64,000 bases of DNA from Zobellia barbeyronii (lineage in GTDB: Bacteria; Bacteroidota; Bacteroidia; Flavobacteriales; Flavobacteriaceae): NCBI RefSeq assembly GCF_018603515.1, contig NZ_JACATN010000002.1, positions 682,001 to 746,000 of the forward strand. Reading direction: 5' to 3'. Both the position numbers and the translations under genes were made by a program. Under the pieces are notes generated by a model. It searched no databases, was not told the origin of the DNA, and was given only the letters and a program-made list of their open reading frames with translations. Shown piece by piece: positions 28,072 to 37,513 of this stretch (position 1 is its first letter; the number at the start of each line of letters is the position of its first letter).

Positions 28072-29259
28072 ATGAGAATAAAATACGTTCTAATAATAGC
28101 TTTGCTATTTTCTTTACCGAACCTTCAGGCCCAACAGAATACGGAAGTATATCTTTTGGACATAAAGACGGTAAACGGTAAGACCGAAATGGTCAACCCA
28201 AGAAACATAAGCAATAATGAAGGGTATGATAACCAACCATCATTCTATAACGAGAACACCATTTTATTCTCATCTACTAGGAGGGGACAGACAGACATTG
28301 CCAAGTACGATGTAAAATCTGGTGCGCTAACCTATATTTCGGACACACCACAGGGCAGCGAGTATTCCCCTTTAAAAATTCCGGGTAAGAACTCCACTTC
28401 TGCAATTCGTTTGGATACTACAGGTTTACAACGCCTCTATAAATACAGTATTTGGGACGGTACATATACCGAAATTCTTAAGGACCTTAGTATAGGCTAC
28501 CACGTTTGGTTTGATGAAGAAACGATTGTATCCGCAGCGCTGGGAAATGAAGGTCTTGATTTAGTAGTTTCTAATATTAAAAATGGAAGCCATGATACTA
28601 TTTGCAGCAATGTAGGTCGTTCGCTTCATAAAATTCCAGGAAAGAACCTCATTAGTTTTATTAGTAAGAAAAATGACCCTTGGGAAGTGAAATCTTTAGA
28701 CCCAAAAACGGGCAAGATTAAAACCATCACCACAATGTTCAAGAATATTGACGACATCTGTTGGCTTGATAATGGCCATATTATTGCTGCCGATAATAAA
28801 ACATTAATGGAGATTGCCCCTGAAGAAAGTAAAGAATGGAAACGCTTTTTACGATTGGACAAAAAAGGACTAAACAACATTAGCCGTATTGCAGTAAGCC
28901 CAAACGGAAGCCACTTATCTCTTGTGGTAGAACAAACTCCGGAGGCTATTGTACAGAATCAACTAGATGCCTACAATGCTAGAGATCTGAAAGCTTTTTT
29001 AAACACGTATTCAGAAGACATACAAGTGTTTAATTTCCCAAATGAACTAAGTCTTGAGGGCAAAGAAGCATTAAAGGAAAGGTATGGCGCTTTCTTTGAA
29101 TCCACTCCTAACCTACACTGTAAAATTAAAAACCGCATTATTATTGGTAATAAAATAATAGATAAAGAAAAGGTTACCATAAATAAAGAAACCCATTGGG
29201 TGGTTGCCATTTACGAAGTGGAAAACGGTAAAATTGCCAAAGTTACTTTTGTTCGGTAA
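28072..29259 (+). CDS. exported propeller-like protein with C-terminal SnoaL domain
   Basis: The ATG at 28072 gives 395 aa with signal peptide MRIKYVLIIALLFSLPNLQA; an in-frame TTG upstream overlaps the trehalose gene and is less likely. Residues ~30-290 have TolB/PD40-like phrases (NTILFSSTRRGQTDIAKYD, SEYSPLKIPG), a beta-propeller in the periplasm. The last ~110 residues form an NTF2/SnoaL fold with AYNARDLKAFLNTYSEDIQV and AIYEVENGKIAKVTF. The combination is unusual but seen in Flavobacteria. Function is unknown. It lies 16 bases after the trehalose gene and 6 before the MFS carrier. Confidence 0.75.
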   Translation: MRIKYVLIIALLFSLPNLQAQQNTEVYLLDIKTVNGKTEMVNPRNISNNEGYDNQPSFYNENTILFSSTRRGQTDIAKYDVKSGALTYISDTPQGSEYSPLKIPGKNSTSAIRLDTTGLQRLYKYSIWDGTYTEILKDLSIGYHVWFDEETIVSAALGNEGLDLVVSNIKNGSHDTICSNVGRSLHKIPGKNLISFISKKNDPWEVKSLDPKTGKIKTITTMFKNIDDICWLDNGHIIAADNKTLMEIAPEESKEWKRFLRLDKKGLNNISRIAVSPNGSHLSLVVEQTPEAIVQNQLDAYNARDLKAFLNTYSEDIQVFNFPNELSLEGKEALKERYGAFFESTPNLHCKIKNRIIIGNKIIDKEKVTINKETHWVVAIYEVENGKIAKVTFVR

Positions 29260-29265
29260 GTTCTA

Positions 29266-30438
29266 TTGAAGCCGCGCACCCATATACTCCCAATAATTAT
29301 TCTCTCGCAATTTGCTTGCACCTCCTTATGGTTTGCAGGCAATGCCATTGTGGACGAGCTTACTCTTAAAACAGGATTAGGTCCTGAAATTATTGGTTAT
29401 GTGCTGTCTTCCGTGCAATTTGGTTTTATTATAGGCACTTTAGTTTTTGGTCTTTTTATGATTGCCGATAGGTTTTCACCTTCCCGTGTATTTATGATTT
29501 GCTCTATTTTGGCAGCAGCTTGTAACTTCCTTTTGCTTTCCGAAGTTCTATCTAAGTGGACTCTTCTCTTTGCACGTTTTGGTACGGGTTTTTTTCTTGC
29601 TGGTATTTATCCGGTAGGAATGAAAATAGCAGCAGATTACTACCAAAAAGGACTAGGTAAAGCTCTAGGTTATTTGGTAGGCGCACTCGTTTTAGGAACT
29701 GCATTTCCTTATTTTGTGAGCGGTACTAGTTTAGGTAGTGATTTTACTTTGGTTATAATGATCACCTCCGCACTAGCTATTGCAGGTGGGTTAATATTAT
29801 GGGCGTTTGTTCCCAATGGGCCATTCCGTAAACCTAGTGCCAAGCTTTCATTAGGTGCGGGACCCCTACTTTTTAAACTCCACAGTTTTAGACAAGCAGC
29901 ATTTGGTTATTTTGGTCATATGTGGGAACTCTATGCCTTTTGGGCATTTACGCCACTAGCCATCCAAACTTATAATATCATAAGTGGCGCGGAGCTTTCC
30001 ATTCCCTTATATACAGGAGTTATTATTGCCTTAGGCGGACTTTCATGCGTTTTAGGTGGATTAATCTCATTGCGAACTGGCAGTCGTAAAGTGGCGGTAA
30101 TTTCATTGCTTCTATCCGGTCTATTCTGCTTGCTTTCTCCCGTACTCTTTGTACTACCCTCTGAATTATTTTTAATAGGATGGTGTCTTTGGGGTATGGC
30201 GGTTACGGCAGATTCCCCTCAGTTCTCAAACTTAGTAGCCGGCTCAGTACCACCAGAATTAAAAGGTACGGCATTAACCCTCGTAAACTGCATTGGTTTT
30301 GCCGTTAGTATTTTTAGCATACAATTGCTTTCTGCCTTAGCGGAGACAATTGATGTCACCTACCTCTTTACCATTTTAGCTTTAGGTCCAGCCATTGCTC
30401 TCTTAGGTCTACTGGGAAAGAAGAAGGATAAGGCCTAG
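29266..30438 (+). CDS. MFS transporter
   Basis: A 390-aa integral membrane protein with about 12 hydrophobic segments, starting at TTG only 6 bases after the preceding stop. The MFS character is clear from the first-half pattern FARFGTGFFLAGIYPVGMKIAADYYQKGLGKALG, given here only as the stretch near residues 100-135, and from a repeated helical layout in the second half. The substrate cannot be inferred. Position in a run with trehalose synthesis invites a sugar-efflux guess, but nothing in the sequence supports it directly. Confidence 0.85.
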   Translation: MKPRTHILPIIILSQFACTSLWFAGNAIVDELTLKTGLGPEIIGYVLSSVQFGFIIGTLVFGLFMIADRFSPSRVFMICSILAAACNFLLLSEVLSKWTLLFARFGTGFFLAGIYPVGMKIAADYYQKGLGKALGYLVGALVLGTAFPYFVSGTSLGSDFTLVIMITSALAIAGGLILWAFVPNGPFRKPSAKLSLGAGPLLFKLHSFRQAAFGYFGHMWELYAFWAFTPLAIQTYNIISGAELSIPLYTGVIIALGGLSCVLGGLISLRTGSRKVAVISLLLSGLFCLLSPVLFVLPSELFLIGWCLWGMAVTADSPQFSNLVAGSVPPELKGTALTLVNCIGFAVSIFSIQLLSALAETIDVTYLFTILALGPAIALLGLLGKKKDKA

Positions 30439-30700
30439 ATTAAACACTTCAAACTCTGTTTATAAGAACCTAGCATGTCAAAAAGTACACTAAATTGGAG
30501 TAAAGTTTCGGTTTAAACCCATCAATTATAGAAAAAATAAAGGCTGTTGGTCATTTGTCGATTAGCAAGTGAAACTTACAGAGATTAGAACGTAAAAACG
30601 TCATACAAAACCGACATGAACAAGACCTAAAACACTGGTTTTAACAATAATAGACTTTAGTAAACGTTAAATTTATGTAAGAATAAACCTATAAAACTAT

Positions 30701-31849
30701 ATGGTAATAAATTACATACCCCCGATTTCTTGTAAAAACATAGTAATCTTTCTTCTATTGATATGCACAGCATTGTGCCATTCCCAAAATCTTGTGGTAA
30801 ACCCAAGCTTTGAGGAATTTATTGCTTGCCCTGATAATTTGGGTATTGCAAAGGATAACATAGTAGGATGGTCCGTACCCACAGACGGAACTACTGATTA
30901 CTTTAATACCTGTAGCGTTGCAATGGGCGTGCCCTATAACTTTAATGGTAATCAGCAACCAAAAAACGGGTTGGGATATTTAGGCTTTTATTTGTTTGCT
31001 GCCAATGATTATCGTGAATTTGCGCAGGGGCAATTAATGGAACCTCTTATAAAGGATACTGAATATATTATCAGTTTTTATATTAGTTTGGCAGAAAAAT
31101 CTCAGTATGGTATAAAATATATAGGAGTTCTATTCTCTGAAAACGAACTTAATACGGCAAATTCCAAATCTCTATTAAAATATAAAAAGACAGAATCACG
31201 AGTGATCAATTTTACAGAGATTGGCAACCCCAAGTACTTTGCAGACAAAGAGGAATGGATGTTTATATCCTTCAGAACAAAAGCAAGGGGAGGTGAACGT
31301 TTTTTAACGATCGGTAACTTTAGAAACAACCAATCTACTGTAAAGACCACTACTAAAGGAATTAAAAGTGCTGGCTATTATTATTTGGACATGGTATCGA
31401 TTAAACCGGTTATGAATGATCCTTTTGATAGGGATTTTCTGCTGGACACTAACTATGTACTAAATGATGTCCTTTTTAAGACCGACGAATATTCTTTGGA
31501 TGAGAAGGCCAAGAAAAGTCTTCAAATTTTGGCAGATAAATTGAAAAAAAATCCTTCATTACATTTAACCGTTCATACACATACTGATACTGACGGATCG
31601 GACCAGTACAATAAATCACTTTCTACAAAACGGGCATTGGCCATAACTGAATACCTAGTTCTATTGGGTGCTGCCAAAGAACGTTTAAAATTTATTGGTC
31701 ATGGAGGAGGAAAGCCCATTGCCGACAACTCCCAGCCTGAAGGCAAGGAAAAAAACCGCAGAGCGGAATTTGAACTTTCTAAAGGCAAATTCAAGAATTT
31801 AAAAACAAACACCGGATTTGCCGAGACCATTTTTGAAGATGAACAGTAA
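30701..31849 (+). CDS. OmpA family outer-membrane protein
   Basis: A 382-aa exported protein with a leader ending near residue 29 (ALCHSQ) . The N-terminal ~220 aa start with NLVVNPSFEEFIACPDN and look like a beta-sandwich carbohydrate-binding type fold found on Bacteroidetes surfaces. The C-terminal ~120 aa are an OmpA peptidoglycan-binding domain: VLFKTDEYSLDEKAKKSL, HTHTDTDGSDQYNKSLSTKR and NRRAEFEL. The protein probably bridges the outer membrane or its surface to peptidoglycan. The 262 bases before it hold no recognised element. Confidence 0.85.
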   Translation: MVINYIPPISCKNIVIFLLLICTALCHSQNLVVNPSFEEFIACPDNLGIAKDNIVGWSVPTDGTTDYFNTCSVAMGVPYNFNGNQQPKNGLGYLGFYLFAANDYREFAQGQLMEPLIKDTEYIISFYISLAEKSQYGIKYIGVLFSENELNTANSKSLLKYKKTESRVINFTEIGNPKYFADKEEWMFISFRTKARGGERFLTIGNFRNNQSTVKTTTKGIKSAGYYYLDMVSIKPVMNDPFDRDFLLDTNYVLNDVLFKTDEYSLDEKAKKSLQILADKLKKNPSLHLTVHTHTDTDGSDQYNKSLSTKRALAITEYLVLLGAAKERLKFIGHGGGKPIADNSQPEGKEKNRRAEFELSKGKFKNLKTNTGFAETIFEDEQ

Positions 31850-31998
31850 AATTTACTCGGAACTATTATCTTAAACTTCCTTTGTAAGAAATTAGCACTT
31901 TCATAAGTAAACTAAATTTGTATTTTAGTCGAGAATTTAATTTAATAATCTTCTATCTCTTCATACAGCTAGGTTATTAAATAATACGTAGGTGATAC

Positions 31999-32805
31999 AT
32001 GGCAAACTGTAAAAATTGTAATTCTACAATTAGTGAAGAAGATAATTATTGTAATGAATGTGGCGCAAAAATAATTAAAGAGCGGATAACTTTAAAAAGT
32101 TTATTCTCACACTTACTGGTTGCTTTAGGTTGGGACAGCAACTTTGTTGTCACCTTGAGGTATTTAATTTACAAACCTCAAGTAGTTATTCAAGAATACA
32201 TAAACGGAACAAGAAAGAAATTTGCAAACCCTTTTTCTCTTCTTGCAATTATTACCGCTATTTCAGTATTTACTTTTAGCCAGTATTCTGAACAATACAA
32301 GCTAATGTCAAAGAACCTTGGCACAGAACAAATCGAAAAGTCAGAAACTCTAGCACCTACTATAGATAAAAGTAATATCAAAGAAGCACCTATATTTGGG
32401 TATAAAAATCAAGATGAATTTAGTGATTCTATTAATGTCTTTTCATTGAAGTACTATAACCTTATGGTTTTTTTCTTTTTACCATTTTACACACTTATTG
32501 CACGCATTGTTTTTGGCAATCCCTATAACTTTGGCGAGCATCTAGTAACTAATATATACCTACAAAGCATACTGTCTTTCTTAGGTCTTTTGTCATTTAT
32601 TTTAAGCCTCACAATAAGTGTAAATTTATTTTTTAGCTTCATTATGCTACTTCCAATTTTGTATTATAGCTACACTTACAAAAAGCTGTATCAGCTCACA
32701 TTTGGTCAACTGTTATTAAGAATTTTTAAATTTGTTGGAGTACTTCTTTTATTATTCTTGATACCTGTGCTTATTGGTTTTTTCTGGGGCTATATAACCA
32801 AATAA
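31999..32805 (+). CDS. DUF3667 membrane protein with zinc ribbon
   Basis: A 268-aa protein. Residues 4-22 form a four-Cys zinc ribbon (CKNCNSTISEEDNYCNECG), followed by LKPQ-like phrase YLIYKPQVVIQEYINGTRKK and NPFSLLAIITAISVF, the features of DUF3667. Four or five membrane segments fill the C-terminal half. Function is unknown for the family. Neighbours are small membrane proteins of equally unknown role. Confidence 0.8.
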   Translation: MANCKNCNSTISEEDNYCNECGAKIIKERITLKSLFSHLLVALGWDSNFVVTLRYLIYKPQVVIQEYINGTRKKFANPFSLLAIITAISVFTFSQYSEQYKLMSKNLGTEQIEKSETLAPTIDKSNIKEAPIFGYKNQDEFSDSINVFSLKYYNLMVFFFLPFYTLIARIVFGNPYNFGEHLVTNIYLQSILSFLGLLSFILSLTISVNLFFSFIMLLPILYYSYTYKKLYQLTFGQLLLRIFKFVGVLLLLFLIPVLIGFFWGYITK

Positions 32806-32896
32806 TAACAACTAATTTCCTTTGTATGAGGTATGAAGTAGATTTCGTTTTTATTCATACTATCTAATCGTAAAAATTTAAAATACATCTCTAAAT

Positions 32897-33439
32897 ATGA
32901 AAAAAAACATCTTAGCATTTATCAAAGAAATAGTTCCCATAATAGCGGGTATTTTGATAGCCATGTATATTAATAATTGGAATGAAGATAGAAAAGACAA
33001 GAAATATATCAATCAAATATTCTCATCTATCAATAAGGAATTAGCTGAAACCAATGAAGATATCACCGAGAAATTAGTTGTACAAGAATCTCTTATTGAC
33101 ACTGTAGATTTTTATTTAAAAAACGACTCAACATCTATTTTAGAGATAATACTAAAGGCTGAGGGCATTAAGATTCCTTCAATAAAAATTAATTCTTGGA
33201 AGGCTATTTCCAATTCAAAAATTGAATTAATGGATTATGAAAAAATATCTGCTTTGGCGAATATTGAAGAACAAAAAGAGACTTTACGCATGAAGGGTGA
33301 ATATCTATTGAATTTTATTTATCCAAATACAAAAGAAACAGGAATAGATAAAAAAGAACTTCTAAAACTATTGATTAGAGATATTACGGTTACAGAAAAA
33401 ATGATACAAAATGAGATTGATAGAATTACAAATGATTAA
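32897..33439 (+). CDS. DUF6090-like small membrane protein
   Basis: A 180-aa protein with one N-terminal membrane span (EIVPIIAGILIAMYINNWNE) and a helical, charged remainder (about residues 30-180) rich in Glu/Lys/Asn. The phrase INNWNEDRKDKKYINQIF resembles DUF6090 proteins of Flavobacteria. Function unknown. Codons here are more AT-rich than in the flanking housekeeping genes, which fits accessory DNA. Confidence 0.6.
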   Translation: MKKNILAFIKEIVPIIAGILIAMYINNWNEDRKDKKYINQIFSSINKELAETNEDITEKLVVQESLIDTVDFYLKNDSTSILEIILKAEGIKIPSIKINSWKAISNSKIELMDYEKISALANIEEQKETLRMKGEYLLNFIYPNTKETGIDKKELLKLLIRDITVTEKMIQNEIDRITND

Positions 33440-33510
33440 TGCTTGTCACCCATAATGACCATAATAAATATGGCTATTATTACTAATTTAAAACTCTTAG
33501 ATATTTACGA

Positions 33511-34467
33511 ATGCTAAAAGCACTAAATCCAAAGTCAATTCTTGTAGTTTCAGTCTTTATAAGTCTTTTGTCATGCGTGGATACGAAACCAGAATTGATT
33601 CAATTGAACTTTCAAAAGGACTTGTTACCAGAAGGCATTGCCATAGACAGCCGTACTGAAAAAGTATATCTGAACAGTCTTAAAAATAACAAAATAGTAA
33701 GTAGCTCTATTAATGGGAGTAATCCTAAGACATTTCTAGAAACTAACGAATATAACTATCTGTCTGGCTTTGGAATGACAATCAAAGGAGATACCTTATA
33801 CGCTCTAGGCAATAATTTACCAGAAGGAAAAAGTAAAAGTATCCTCTTACTCCTACAACTTTCCACTGGAGCTTTAATTGATTCTTACTCTATTAAGGAT
33901 TCCGTTTCTCACTATTGGAATGATTTGGCTATAAGCACTACTAACCAAATTTTTATCACAGATTCTCAAAGCAATAAAATCTATAGCATTCAAAGACCTG
34001 GTAAAACCGTTCAGATTTATTGGGATTCTGAAGCTGTTCCCTACTCCAACGGTATCACTATTTCCGCTAATGACAACTATTTATACCTAGCATCAGACAA
34101 CGGAATAGCTGTTATAGAAACAGCGTCTAAAAAACTACTGAATAAACCAAAAGAGGAGTATTCCAGTATTGATGGCTTAAAATATTATAAAAATAATTTA
34201 TACGGAATCGTAAACGGCTGGGGTGAACAATCACAAAACGGACTGTTTAAATTTGAACTTAATTCTACTGGTACGGAAATTCTAAAAAGTAAAAAATTAG
34301 TAGAGTTTACAGAGCGTTTCAGAATTCCTACCACTTTTGACATTTGCGACGGGTACATCTATTTTATAACGAATACACAAATAGATAACCTAGACGGTAA
34401 TACTAATGAAATTCTGGACTTAAATACCCTGGAGCCCTATAGAATGATGAAAACCCCATTGGAATAA
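33511..34467 (+). CDS. SMP-30/YncE-like beta-propeller lipoprotein
   Basis: A 318-aa lipoprotein with lipobox ISLLSC at residues 17-22. The rest shows propeller repeats, with LPEGIAIDSRTEKVYLNSL, VPYSNGITISANDNYLYLAS and IDGLKYYKNNLYGIVNG, as in SMP-30/gluconolactonase-like or YncE-like proteins. The metal-binding acidic residues of true gluconolactonases could not be assigned, so enzyme activity is not claimed. It ends at a bidirectional terminator. Confidence 0.7.
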   Translation: MLKALNPKSILVVSVFISLLSCVDTKPELIQLNFQKDLLPEGIAIDSRTEKVYLNSLKNNKIVSSSINGSNPKTFLETNEYNYLSGFGMTIKGDTLYALGNNLPEGKSKSILLLLQLSTGALIDSYSIKDSVSHYWNDLAISTTNQIFITDSQSNKIYSIQRPGKTVQIYWDSEAVPYSNGITISANDNYLYLASDNGIAVIETASKKLLNKPKEEYSSIDGLKYYKNNLYGIVNGWGEQSQNGLFKFELNSTGTEILKSKKLVEFTERFRIPTTFDICDGYIYFITNTQIDNLDGNTNEILDLNTLEPYRMMKTPLE

Positions 34468-34522
34468 CAAGTACAGTTGAAACCATTTATGAATACCTAT
34501 TTTCAAAATTTAAAGAACAAAA

Positions 34523-34553
34523 AAAAAGGTGAAGCCAATAGCTTCACCTTTTT
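34523..34553. terminator. bidirectional terminator between convergent genes
   Basis: AAAAAGGTGAAGC (34523-34535) pairs perfectly with GCTTCACCTTTTT (34541-34553) around the loop CAATA, a 13-bp stem with A and T tracts for both strands. Confidence 0.92.
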
Positions 34554-34570
34554 GTTGAAAATAGTATCTA

Positions 34571-35074
34571 TTATTTTTGGCAAAGTGTAGCCATAAAAGA
34601 ACCTTCTATATCATTTTCCTCTTTGGAATCTCCACCTTTTACTCTTCCTGAGATAGTAGTCTCTGTAACTTCCGTAATAACAACACTTGCTCCAAAAAAG
34701 GAAGAAGTTCCGGAATCCTCTCCATCTTTATAGAAAAAATAAGGGCCTTTTCCATCATATTCGCCAGGTGCTAATTCTGTGTCCGATGCTACGAAAAAAG
34801 AAATATCTCCTATAGATTGAAACTCATCACATTCTTTTGTTTCACTAAAAAGTTTGAATTCATAACCTGCATCTCCAAAACTTTCTCCTTTTGTAAAATG
34901 GGTAGTTGCAGGAGCAAAGGCTACAGAATTTAAAAAACCTGAAACAGCTGCCGTACTAATTTCAGCTTCTGTTGAACCTTCTTCTTCTGTGGAATCTGAG
35001 TCATCTGTTGAACAGGAAATAAAAAAGGTACTACATGCTAATACAAGACTTGGGATAATAAACTTACGCTTCAT
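34571..35074 (-). CDS. hypothetical lipoprotein
   Basis: A 167-aa lipoprotein with lipobox FFISC (Cys at residue 21) followed by a Ser/Thr/Asp/Glu-rich linker, CSTDDSDSTEEEGSTE, of the sort used for surface export in Bacteroidetes. The remainder is a small beta-rich domain with a Cys near residue 80 and one at the penultimate position but one (TLCQK end). No family was recognised. Confidence 0.7.
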   Translation of the reverse strand: MKRKFIIPSLVLACSTFFISCSTDDSDSTEEEGSTEAEISTAAVSGFLNSVAFAPATTHFTKGESFGDAGYEFKLFSETKECDEFQSIGDISFFVASDTELAPGEYDGKGPYFFYKDGEDSGTSSFFGASVVITEVTETTISGRVKGGDSKEENDIEGSFMATLCQK

Positions 35075-35251
35075 CTATTTCTTTTTTAAAGTTTAGAGAA
35101 GATTGAACGAATAAAACATTCTTTTATTTAGTTAAGCCATGCATTAGTTTTATTATATATTAGGTTCAAACGATAAATTTTTAATTCCGCAGACAACAAA
35201 TTGGTCTCTCAATAAACAAAATCAAAAAGAGTAGTCAGTGCCTATAAAAAA

Positions 35252-35290
35252 GCTGTAAATTCTACCAAAGGGTTTCCGTAATTTTACAGC
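35252..35290 (+). repeat. inverted repeat upstream of a small membrane protein gene
   Basis: GCTGTAAA (35252-35259) and TTTACAGC (35283-35290) form an 8-bp stem around 23 bases, ending 36 bases before the ATG at 35327. It may be an operator or a leader hairpin; no T tract follows, so it is not a terminator. Confidence 0.35.
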
Positions 35291-35326
35291 CAAAACACAG
35301 CTCACTTGAAAAACAACACTACACCT

Positions 35327-35803
35327 ATGGAATGGATACTAGAATTTTTAAACAGTGAAAAATCGTTGTTTTTATCCGCAGGTATATTGGGGGCAATTTC
35401 ATTGATTGTTGGACTACTTTTTTTAATATTCTCTACTCATAAAAGCTTTGCCATAACATTGATAGTCATAGGGGTTTTAGAGATGGTTATGATGTTCCCT
35501 ACGTACATTAAATACCAACAAAAAATAGATACTAAAATTTCTACTTATGAAAGTGATGTTACTGGATTTATAGCAACCGAATCCATAACAACAGAAAAAG
35601 CGCTGACCAGTTTTTTTAGACTGAAATTAATCTACGGCATTTTAATTGTAGTTCTTAGTTTGGCTATGTCTTTCATAAATGACAAATCGTTGCTTTTAGG
35701 AGTATTTTCTGCTCTCATTATACATTTGGCATTAGCTATTACCATTGACAATTTTGGAGAAAAATATACAAAAGCATATCTGACCGAATTGACCAATGCC
35801 TAA
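35327..35803 (+). CDS. hypothetical four-helix membrane protein
   Basis: The ATG at 35327 gives 158 aa; a TTG seven codons upstream is an alternative. Four hydrophobic segments are seen in two pairs (about residues 12-32, 38-56, 98-115, 120-140) with a hydrophilic stretch between that carries YQQKIDTKISTYESDVTGF. No family recognised. It lies in a run of small accessory membrane genes. Confidence 0.65.
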   Translation: MEWILEFLNSEKSLFLSAGILGAISLIVGLLFLIFSTHKSFAITLIVIGVLEMVMMFPTYIKYQQKIDTKISTYESDVTGFIATESITTEKALTSFFRLKLIYGILIVVLSLAMSFINDKSLLLGVFSALIIHLALAITIDNFGEKYTKAYLTELTNA

Positions 35804-35966
35804 AAAGAACTTGGCATAACACTACATATGCTGTATTCTAAGTACTTACTTCCTTTTAAAAAATACTCGCGAATCTTTTATTTAGTTTGTATTCACTAAA
35901 TTAAGTGCTTAAAATGTGCATCTAACTGTACACGAAGTGTTGGAAGCCACCTAAGCACAAATTCTT

Positions 35967-36881
35967 ATGAGAGCTGCAGTTTATACAGAATATGGTCCGC
36001 CAGAAGTTCTTAAGTTAATGGAAGTGGATAAACCAAGTCCAAAGGACAACGAAATTCTGGTGAAAATTCATGCCGCAACAGTAACCTCTGGCGATGTGCG
36101 ACTACGTAGTTCAGATTTTCCGGCACTTTTCTGGTTACCCGCAAGGCTTATATTCGGACTTTTTAAACCAAAAAAGAGCATCTTGGGTCATGAATTATCT
36201 GGAGTGGTCCAAGACAAGGGGAAAAATGTAACCAAGTTTGCTATTGGTGACCACATTTTTGGGACTACAACAATGCTCAATGCTGGTTCTTATGCAGAAT
36301 ATATTTGTTTGCCACAACAATGGAAACATGGTGTGGTTACTATTAAACCTAAAAACCTCAGTTTTAAAGAAGCTGCCGCCCTACCTATTGGAGCCATGAC
36401 GGCTATGTACTTATTGGAGAAAGCAGAAGTAAGCAAATCTAAAAAAGTACTCATTTATGGTGCCTCTGGCAGCGTAGGAAGTTATGCCGTTCAACTTGCC
36501 AAGCAACAGGGTGCTTCTGTTACTGGAGTATGCAGTGGCCCAAATTTTGAGATGGTACAATCTCTTGGAGCGGACGACCTGCTGGATTATAAAAAAGACG
36601 ACTATTCCCTTTTAAAAGATAAGTTCGATATTGTTTTTGATGCCGTTGGAAAAACCTCAAAATCAAAAGCAAAAAAAGTACTAAATAAAGGTGGAAAATT
36701 CGTTTCTGTAAAAATGCTGACCAAAGAAAAACCTGAACACCTTTCAAAAATTAGAACACTCGCCGAGGAGGGAAAACTCATTCCTTTTATTGACAAAACT
36801 TTTCCGTTGGAAGACATCGTAAATGCGCACGCCTATGTTGACCGCGGACGCAAACTAGGCAATGTTATTATTGAAGTATGA
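35967..36881 (+). CDS. zinc-independent MDR family oxidoreductase (quinone reductase-like)
   Basis: A 304-aa medium-chain dehydrogenase/reductase using NAD(P)H. The GroES-like N-terminus reads MRAAVYTEYGPPEVLKL; the Rossmann loop is VLIYGASGSVGSYAVQLAKQ near residues 160-180, and the C-terminus ends GRKLGNVIIEV. Catalytic-zinc Cys/His ligands are not apparent, which fits the quinone reductase subgroup. The final ~45 residues closely resemble the reading of a gene remnant at 40249-40381, so a second copy once existed nearby. Confidence 0.88.
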   Translation: MRAAVYTEYGPPEVLKLMEVDKPSPKDNEILVKIHAATVTSGDVRLRSSDFPALFWLPARLIFGLFKPKKSILGHELSGVVQDKGKNVTKFAIGDHIFGTTTMLNAGSYAEYICLPQQWKHGVVTIKPKNLSFKEAAALPIGAMTAMYLLEKAEVSKSKKVLIYGASGSVGSYAVQLAKQQGASVTGVCSGPNFEMVQSLGADDLLDYKKDDYSLLKDKFDIVFDAVGKTSKSKAKKVLNKGGKFVSVKMLTKEKPEHLSKIRTLAEEGKLIPFIDKTFPLEDIVNAHAYVDRGRKLGNVIIEV

Positions 36882-37075
36882 CCCGCTTAATTAGTACATA
36901 TATAGCTCTTTACGATACATTTAGTTGCTATTTCATTTTTTACCCAACACACTACTTAAAAAAATAGCATCTCTCGATGTTTTTACATTTATATGATAAA
37001 CCTTGGTAAATTAAGTAATTTAATTACATATATTTATAGGAAAATTCTTTAGTAAATAAACTAAACTACTCTAGC

Positions 37076-37513
37076 ATGTTACGAAACCTAACAAAATCTA
37101 ATTTAATTTGCCTGATTGCATTTATGAGCTTATCAATAGGAAATCAGCTTTATGCTCAAAATAGCGTTAGTGACGAGGAGCTTGGTAAAAATCTTATTGG
37201 TACATGGGTCTATCAAAAAAATCTTAATGGTGAAGATTCAGGTTTAGCTGTTTCTAATAGAATCAAAACAATTGTGGGGAAACATTGGCAAATAACCCAA
37301 TCAGACCCTAAAACAGGAGAAGTTGTTTTTCATCATGGTGGGACTTATACAATTGAAAATGGTATATATACCGAAACCATATTATTTGCCAATGAAAGTA
37401 CTATGAACCTAATTCACCAATCTTTCATGCTTAAAATTAAGATAGAAGGAGATACCATGACACAAATAGGAGAAGGAAATCAATATAATGAGGTCTGGAA
37501 ACGTACTGAATAG
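37076..37513 (+). CDS. exported lipocalin-like protein (DUF4488-type)
   Basis: A 145-aa protein with signal peptide ending GNQLYAQ (residues ~23-29). The mature domain begins with LIGTWVYQKNLNG and continues with HGGTYTIENGIYTETI and ends NQYNEVWKRTE, a small beta-barrel pattern seen in DUF4488/lipocalin-like proteins of Bacteroidetes. Ligand and role are unknown. A long gene-poor stretch follows. Confidence 0.6.
   Translation: MLRNLTKSNLICLIAFMSLSIGNQLYAQNSVSDEELGKNLIGTWVYQKNLNGEDSGLAVSNRIKTIVGKHWQITQSDPKTGEVVFHHGGTYTIENGIYTETILFANESTMNLIHQSFMLKIKIEGDTMTQIGEGNQYNEVWKRTE

Noticed and set aside
30439-30700. Possible small RNA or tRNA in the 262-base gap before the OmpA gene
   Set aside because: No cloverleaf, terminator or promoter boxes were found; only AT-rich sequence.
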